Shown: positions 33,375 through 38,033 of the stretch, in pieces | Numbering within the stretch: the first letter of the stretch is position 1 | How the letters are laid out: every line of letters starts with the position of its first letter | NCBI GenBank assembly: GCA_002310035.1 | Contig: DBYC01000041.1 | Coordinates: 25,019-63,051, forward strand | Length of the DNA: 38,033 nucleotides | Direction: 5' to 3' | DNA from: a bacterium UBP6_UBA1196 | Lineage (GTDB): Bacteria; UBP6; UBA1177 | Made by a program: the position numbers and the translations under genes | Notes under the pieces: model-generated | Told to the model about the DNA's origin: nothing | What the model saw: the letters and a program-made list of their open reading frames with translations, nothing else | The model's database searches: none

Positions 33375-33401
33375 AAAAACAAAAACGGCAGATTATTGCC
33401 G
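33375..33401 (-). terminator. Possible attenuator/terminator before the ABC permease gene
   Basis: On the minus strand CGGCA (33401-33397), a six-base loop and TGCCG (33390-33386) form a hairpin followed by TTTTTGTTTTT. It ends about 15 nt before the permease start codon. The same CTGCCG can instead pair with CGGCAG at 33372-33367, next to the start codon, so the two hairpins are mutually exclusive. Stems are short (5-6 bp). Confidence 0.4.
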
Positions 33402-33640
33402 CGGAAAAAAACTAAATCAAGAAAAGAGTGCCCAGAAACAAAAAACTACCCTCTTATGCCTCTTTTCCGCCATGAACAGCCATATTGCAAAAGCCAAAAG
33501 AGCCTGAGTTGTTTCGGATAAACGGGATCTTGACCACGCTAACTGGTAAAAATTGCAAAAAATAAAAAAATCGGCAGAATTCTGCGGCTGGAATTCCTGC
33601 GCGGAATTGTTAATTTATATCTTAATATCTGGAGTGTTAT
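33402..33640. other. Intergenic region between ABC permease and glmS
   Basis: About 240 nt with no supported gene. It contains a perfect 12-bp palindrome GCAGAATTCTGC (33574-33585), an inverted repeat AATTCC-N5-GGAATT (33592-33608) and GAATT repeated three times at 13-14 nt spacing. These lie 30-70 nt before glmS and could be operator sites. No convincing promoter could be chosen for either strand, and no RNA gene or glmS-ribozyme core is visible. Confidence 0.5.
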
Positions 33641-36184
33641 ATGTGCGGAGTTGTTTCAATCGTCTATGCCGGCGATATAGTTAATCTTGGAAACGAAGCA
33701 TCAAATCTGTTGAAAAAACTGGAATACCGCGGCTATGATTCGACGGGCGCGGCTTTTATAAAAAACGACGGCTCGGTCGCTCTGAGAAAAAAAGTCGGGG
33801 CACCTTCGAAAGTCGTCGAAGAACTTGAACTCGCAAAATACAGCGGTTTCAAATTCATCGGCCAGGTCCGCTGGGCGACTTACGGCGCGGTCACAGATGT
33901 CAACGCCCAGCCGCACGAAGTCAACTGCCTTGTCCACATGGTCGGAGCGCACAACGGAAATGTCAGCAACACCGACAAACTGAAGGTTTTTCTCAATGAA
34001 AACGGACACAATGTCCTTTCCGACAACGACGGCGAGATGGTCGTTCACCTTGTAGAGCATTTTTATTCGGCTCTCACCGCTAAAAAAGCTCCGGCGACAA
34101 CCGATGAAAAAATCGCAGTCATGATAAAGGCTATCAGAAAAGCTCAGAAAATGATCGAGGGAAGCTACGCGGCATGTGTGACTCTGCCTGAAATCCCTGG
34201 CGTTTTCGCGATCAAAGCCGGTTCTTCGCTCTACGCCGGCAAAGGTTCCGACGCATCCGGCAACTTCATAGTCGTTTCGAGTGACCTCACTTCGATACTT
34301 TCGAAAACACGCTTCCTCATTCCGATGTCGGAAGGCGAAGGGATCTATTTCGACAGCGAAAACTACAAACTTTTCTCGCTTAAAGAAAACCGCGAATGGG
34401 TCCCCAAACTCAGCAGAAGCAGGCTAAACATCGCCGATATCCAGCTCCAGCCGAAATACCATTTCTTCATGGAGCAGGAAATATGTTCATCGCCGAAAAA
34501 CATCGAAAATATGATGCTTTACTACTTCAATTCGAAAGATGACAAAGAACTTTATTCCGTTTTTGAGGAAAATGCCGACAACTCAGGCGAAATCCTCTAC
34601 TCTCTTCTTTCGTTATACGATCTCTACGACAAAAAAGAGCTTTCTAAGGAATTCGAAAAGATCTGCGACAATCCAGTTTTCAAGGAAATTTTTGAAAAAA
34701 CGAAAAAATTCGCGCCGAAACCGCTTCATTTTATCTTCAGGTCAGAAGAAAAGACCCTTCTTGAAGAACTTAACGGGATAAACGACAACTATTTCCAGAA
34801 ACTCTGGCTGATCGACTCGATGCTCATCTGGAAAAAGAAAAGAATGATAATCAAATACCGCAACCAGCTTGTTTCGGCACTCAAGGCGACGAAGAAAAAC
34901 GGCGGAAGGGTCTTCCTTATCGCAAGCGGAACTTCCTATCACGCATCTCTTACTGCAGCGTATTTTTTCAACAACATGACAGACATTTCGCTCATCACAT
35001 CGAATCCCGGCGCTTTCAGGTCGTGCTACATCAATTCGGTTTCCGAAAAAGACATAATCATCGGAGTTAGCCAGAGCGGCGAAACCAAGGATCTGGTCGA
35101 CATCTTCAATGAAATCAGAAAATCAAATGAAAAAGTAACACTGATTACTATCGTCAACAACGAAAACTCGACTCTTCCGCAGGAAAAAAGCGATTTTTAT
35201 CTTCCGATCATGTGCGGTTCTGAGATCGCGGTCGCAGCTACAAAATCGTTTATAAGCCAGATCGCCCTTTTCTACATTCTCGCGGCACTCATTAAAAACA
35301 GCGAGGAAAAAGTGTTCAGCAACCTCGGCAAGATCAAATATTTCCTCGATTTTACCCTGAAAAACATTGATGTTTCCGTCACAGATGTTGCATATAAACT
35401 TTTCCTGAAGCCTTCGATCCACATTCTGGGAACTTCGCTTACCGGTGTCGCGAAAGAAGGAGCGCTGAAAATCAGGGAAGTCGTCCTCAACCACACTGAA
35501 GGCTACGATGCTGCGGAATTCAAGCACGGCCCGAACACGATCCTGGGTAAAAACACTATTTTTTCACTCACAGACATGGAAAAACTTCTCGGAAACATGG
35601 TCAAAATGGGTGAAAAAATGTTCGTTAAAGGCTTCTTTTCTGATTCCGACGGCAATGCCGAAATCATTACAAATGTCGTAAACATGATGAAAAACCTGAA
35701 ATTCAGGAAAATCAGCGACGATTTTATCGAAAAATCGTTCCCTGCTGAAGAGGAACACTCACGCACGAAACAAATTGCAGACCTCTTCAACAAAAGTGTC
35801 GATATTGAAGGATTTTTCTCGAACTATCCGCTTGTTTTCGTCTGCCCGCCCGAAGAAAGGGACAAACGAATCACTATTTCGCAGATCCACACACACAAAA
35901 TCCGCGGCGCAGACATAATTCTTATAGCGGAAGATGACGAAGATCTTAAAAACGCTGCAACCGGTGTTCCGGCAAATGCAGAAAATTACTGGGCAAAAGT
36001 CATTGAACTTCCAAGAACCGGCGACAAAAACCTTTTTGTTTTCGAAGCTGCTGTCGCATTACAGCTTTTAGCACTCAAAATGAGTGTCGCAAAGATGAAA
36101 TATCTCAACCGCTATGAAATCCAGAACCACGGCGTTCACCCCGATGTTCCGAAAAATGTCAGCAAATCAATAACTGTCGATTAA
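33641..36184 (+). CDS. glmS: Enlarged glutamine--fructose-6-phosphate aminotransferase
   Basis: Makes glucosamine-6-phosphate, the entry to UDP-GlcNAc for peptidoglycan and LPS. At 847 residues it is about 240 longer than E. coli GlmS (609). The glutaminase half is complete: Cys2, YRGYDS (29-34), QVRWAT (75-80), HNGN (104-107) and the Asp of SDND. The isomerase half has SGTSYHA (429-435), SQSGET (477-482), ATKSF (533-537), EGALKIRE (606-613) with Glu and Lys conserved, KHGP (628-631) and the C-terminal NVSKSITVD with the catalytic Lys842. The extra length is an insert of about 95 residues after the glutaminase linker (about 286-400) and another of about 90 in the second SIS domain (about 635-727). 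Both are charged and look structured. GGAGTG precedes the ATG. It is transcribed divergently from the ABC genes. Confidence 0.93.
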   Translation: MCGVVSIVYAGDIVNLGNEASNLLKKLEYRGYDSTGAAFIKNDGSVALRKKVGAPSKVVEELELAKYSGFKFIGQVRWATYGAVTDVNAQPHEVNCLVHMVGAHNGNVSNTDKLKVFLNENGHNVLSDNDGEMVVHLVEHFYSALTAKKAPATTDEKIAVMIKAIRKAQKMIEGSYAACVTLPEIPGVFAIKAGSSLYAGKGSDASGNFIVVSSDLTSILSKTRFLIPMSEGEGIYFDSENYKLFSLKENREWVPKLSRSRLNIADIQLQPKYHFFMEQEICSSPKNIENMMLYYFNSKDDKELYSVFEENADNSGEILYSLLSLYDLYDKKELSKEFEKICDNPVFKEIFEKTKKFAPKPLHFIFRSEEKTLLEELNGINDNYFQKLWLIDSMLIWKKKRMIIKYRNQLVSALKATKKNGGRVFLIASGTSYHASLTAAYFFNNMTDISLITSNPGAFRSCYINSVSEKDIIIGVSQSGETKDLVDIFNEIRKSNEKVTLITIVNNENSTLPQEKSDFYLPIMCGSEIAVAATKSFISQIALFYILAALIKNSEEKVFSNLGKIKYFLDFTLKNIDVSVTDVAYKLFLKPSIHILGTSLTGVAKEGALKIREVVLNHTEGYDAAEFKHGPNTILGKNTIFSLTDMEKLLGNMVKMGEKMFVKGFFSDSDGNAEIITNVVNMMKNLKFRKISDDFIEKSFPAEEEHSRTKQIADLFNKSVDIEGFFSNYPLVFVCPPEERDKRITISQIHTHKIRGADIILIAEDDEDLKNAATGVPANAENYWAKVIELPRTGDKNLFVFEAAVALQLLALKMSVAKMKYLNRYEIQNHGVHPDVPKNVSKSITVD

Positions 36185-36192
36185 TTTCACGG

Positions 36193-36238
36193 CGTGACGA
36201 TTAACAGCGTGACGACGTGACGATGTAACGACGGACGA
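36193..36238. repeat. Short 8-bp tandem repeats between glmS and ileS
   Basis: CGTGACGA occurs at 36193-36200, 36208-36215 and 36216-36223, followed by the variants TGTAACGA (36224-36231) and CGGACGA (36232-36238). It fills most of the 61-nt gap between the convergent glmS and ileS genes. No hairpin or T-run is present, so it is not an ordinary terminator. Confidence 0.7.
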
Positions 36239-36245
36239 TGAATTT

Positions 36246-38033
36246 TTATTTGACAGCTTCGTAGCAGCTTTCGCAGATCCCGGTGATTTCTTCGGTGTAG
36301 TCGTGAAGTTTTCTCTTTTTCCAGCAGCGCGGGCACTTCTCGCCTTCAGCCGTTTTCACGCCGATCCAGAGATCCATGTCTTCGACTTTTTCAAGTCCTT
36401 CCGCAGAAGCGGCTTTTTTGAACTCGGAAACTATGAAAATCGATTCGAGGTTGTCGAGCTCGCTATCGAGAACAGGATTGTTTTCGTAGTAAATCTGAAC
36501 ACTTGCGTCAAGCGAATGTCCAATCGTCTTGTCTGCTCTGAGAACTTCAAGTTTCTTCTGAACCGCGTTTTTAGCGTCAAGAACAGTCTGCCACGATTCA
36601 AGGAATTTCGCGTCTTCGTCGTTGAAATTTGATTCAGGGAACTGCTCAAGGAAAACGCTTTCCTTCTTTGCACCCTTCAAGTATCCGTAAGCCTCTTCGC
36701 ATGTGAAGCTGAGGATCGGAGCGAGAGCCTTGACTACATCGCTCAGAATCGAGTAAACGACGCTCTGCGTCATTCTGCGTCTTCTGTCATCGGCACGCAT
36801 CGTGTAGCGGTCTTTGATGATGTCGAGGTAAACCGCGCTCATCGGGATCGTGAAGAAATCGAGCATTTCGTGGTGGACGCGGTGGAACTCGTAGTTTTCA
36901 TAGTATTCGCGGATGTCTTTGAGTCTTTCCTGCCATGTGAGATAAGCCCATCTGTCGAGCGAAGTGAGCTCTTCTTTCTTGAAAGACATCGTTTCTGGGT
37001 CAAAATCGTTGACGAAACCGAACATGAATCTGATCGTGTTTCTGATCTTTCTGTATGCCGTAGCGCAGCTTTCGATGATCGAATCGCCGATTCTGTTGTC
37101 GTCGCTGTAATCTTCGCAAGCAACCCAAAGTCTGAGGATTTCTGCGCCGTATTTGTTGATTTTGACCTGCGGATCGATGAAGTTGCCTTTGCTCTTCGAG
37201 ATCTTTTCGCCTTTCTCGTCAACGATGAATCCGTGCGTGATGAGGTTTTTGTAGGGAGCTTTTCCGTTGATGAGAACGCTCATTTTAAGCGAAGACTGGA
37301 ACCATCCGCGGTGCTGGTCGCTTCCTTCGAGGTAAAGGTCTGCCGGGAAAGTAAAGCCTTTTCTGCCGTCAAGCACTTTCGCCCAGCTTACACCGCTGTC
37401 GAACCATACGTCGAGAATGTCGTTTTCCTTGCTGATGTGCGTGCCGCCGCATTTCGGGCATTTGAAACCTTCCGGAAGAAATTCCGCAGCGGTTTTGTCG
37501 TGCCATACCTGGATCCCTTTTTCGGAAATTTCGTCAGCGACTTTGTGTGCAATAGCTCCGTCAACTATCTTTTCGCCGCAGTCGTCACAGGAGAACGCGA
37601 TTATCGGAACGCCCCAGCTTCTCTGACGCGAAATGCACCAGTTCGGAGCTTTTTCGAGCATCGGGACGATTCTCTTTCTTCCCCACTCCGGGAACATGCG
37701 GACTTTCGCGATTTCGTCAAGGCATTTCTTGCGAAGTCCAGTGTCGTCCATCGAAATGAACCACTGTTCGGTCGCTCTGAAAATGACCGGTTTGTGGCAT
37801 CTCCAGCAGTGCGGATAGCTGTGGTCGATCATTTCGCCCGGCTTGTTGAGAAGGTATCCGGTGTTGTAAAGGTGTTCCGTGATGACGGGATTTGCCTTGA
37901 AAACGTGCATTCCGCCGATTACGGGGATGTTTTCGTCGATGATTCCGCTTCCGTTGACAGGAGCGTAAGGCTCAAGGCCGTATCTGAGACCGGTGACATA
38001 GTCGTCCGCACCGTGTCCGGGAGCCGTGTGGAC
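36246..38033 (-). CDS. ileS: Isoleucyl-tRNA synthetase, C-terminal part
   Basis: Charges tRNA-Ile. The frame is open to the right edge, so the N-terminal part (HIGH motif, start of the editing domain) lies outside; 595 residues are visible. They begin with the end of the CP1 editing domain (VHTAPGHGADDYVTGLRYGL, then a VFKAN stretch). The second half of the catalytic core follows, with KISKSKGN, a variant of KMSKS, near residue 230 of the visible part. The anticodon-binding helical domain comes next, and the end is a zinc ribbon CPRC...CESC, the mark of the bacterial IleRS type that needs zinc. The first in-frame ATG at 37910 is an internal Met, not the start. Confidence 0.95.
   Translation of the reverse strand, partial: VHTAPGHGADDYVTGLRYGLEPYAPVNGSGIIDENIPVIGGMHVFKANPVITEHLYNTGYLLNKPGEMIDHSYPHCWRCHKPVIFRATEQWFISMDDTGLRKKCLDEIAKVRMFPEWGRKRIVPMLEKAPNWCISRQRSWGVPIIAFSCDDCGEKIVDGAIAHKVADEISEKGIQVWHDKTAAEFLPEGFKCPKCGGTHISKENDILDVWFDSGVSWAKVLDGRKGFTFPADLYLEGSDQHRGWFQSSLKMSVLINGKAPYKNLITHGFIVDEKGEKISKSKGNFIDPQVKINKYGAEILRLWVACEDYSDDNRIGDSIIESCATAYRKIRNTIRFMFGFVNDFDPETMSFKKEELTSLDRWAYLTWQERLKDIREYYENYEFHRVHHEMLDFFTIPMSAVYLDIIKDRYTMRADDRRRRMTQSVVYSILSDVVKALAPILSFTCEEAYGYLKGAKKESVFLEQFPESNFNDEDAKFLESWQTVLDAKNAVQKKLEVLRADKTIGHSLDASVQIYYENNPVLDSELDNLESIFIVSEFKKAASAEGLEKVEDMDLWIGVKTAEGEKCPRCWKKRKLHDYTEEITGICESCYEAVK

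Noticed and set aside
33417..33615. Minus-strand open stretch of about 65 codons with one hydrophobic segment
   Set aside because: No start codon with a ribosome binding site, the N-terminal part reads through palindromes, and no recognisable family; probably chance.
33402..33640. glmS ribozyme or riboswitch leader for glmS
   Set aside because: I found no glmS-ribozyme core sequence and no extended pairing near the start codon; that ribozyme is mainly a Firmicutes feature.
36185..36245. Bidirectional terminator between glmS and ileS
   Set aside because: The repeats are direct, not inverted, and no T-run follows on either strand.
1..38033. tRNA, rRNA, prophage, transposase or toxin-antitoxin genes
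   Set aside because: None seen on reading both strands; intergenic gaps are short and no recombinase-like product is encoded.

Overview
The window is about 38 kb of moderate-GC bacterial chromosome, densely packed with genes. The host is a diderm (Gram-negative) bacterium. It has a LamB-like outer-membrane porin, a LapA/LapB pair of the kind that tunes lipopolysaccharide synthesis, a meso-DAP-type MurE, LexA, and many lipoproteins with a lipobox. The gene order of the division cluster, the PASTA domain on FtsI, and the PEGA, Lcl and Cys-rich surface lipoproteins recall deltaproteobacterial or myxococcal lineages. That placement is inference from gene style, not from a marker-gene tree. No rRNA, tRNA, CRISPR array, insertion sequence or prophage was found.

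Layout. 1-590 (minus) is the start of a lipoprotein built of acidic tandem repeats, cut by the window edge. 818-4409 (plus) holds an MFS transporter and then an asparaginase-era pair. 4410-9029 (minus) is a likely five-gene envelope operon: LamB-like porin, lapA, lapB, a 37-cysteine lipoprotein and a thioredoxin-fold lipoprotein. 9103-9747 is lexA with its own promoter and a candidate operator. 9880-26598 (minus) is a nearly gapless 15-gene dcw cluster: mraZ-rsmH-ftsL-ftsI-murE-murF-murD-ftsW-murG(like)-murC-murB-ddl-ftsQ-ftsA-ftsZ. 26788-31076 (minus) holds a ThrRS-like/uridine-kinase fusion, an Lcl-domain lipoprotein and a PEGA-domain protein. 31274-31996 (plus) is an FKBP-type prolyl isomerase. 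32012-33360 (minus) is an ABC ATPase with its small permease. 33641-36184 (plus) is an enlarged GlmS. 36246-38033 (minus) is the C-terminal part of IleRS, cut by the window edge.

The common theme is the cell envelope. GlmS feeds amino-sugars to peptidoglycan and LPS, MurB-F and Ddl build the UDP-MurNAc-pentapeptide, FtsW/FtsI polymerise and cross-link it, FtsZ/A/Q/L organise division, and LapA/LapB would set LPS output. Two things break the textbook picture. mraY is absent from its slot: murF and murD overlap by 4 nt there. The protein in the murG slot has lost the GGTGGH loop and the GGSxGA loop that define MurG. Other points worth a second look are four MraZ-box-like GTGG repeats spanning the mraZ -10 region to the ribosome binding site, an inverted repeat between the -35 and -10 of lexA, a GlmS with two extra blocks of roughly 90 residues each, a possible attenuator before the ABC genes, and a palindrome cluster before glmS. 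Several promoters share a TTGxxx-16 nt-TAxxxT layout, which suggests a preferred 16-nt spacer.
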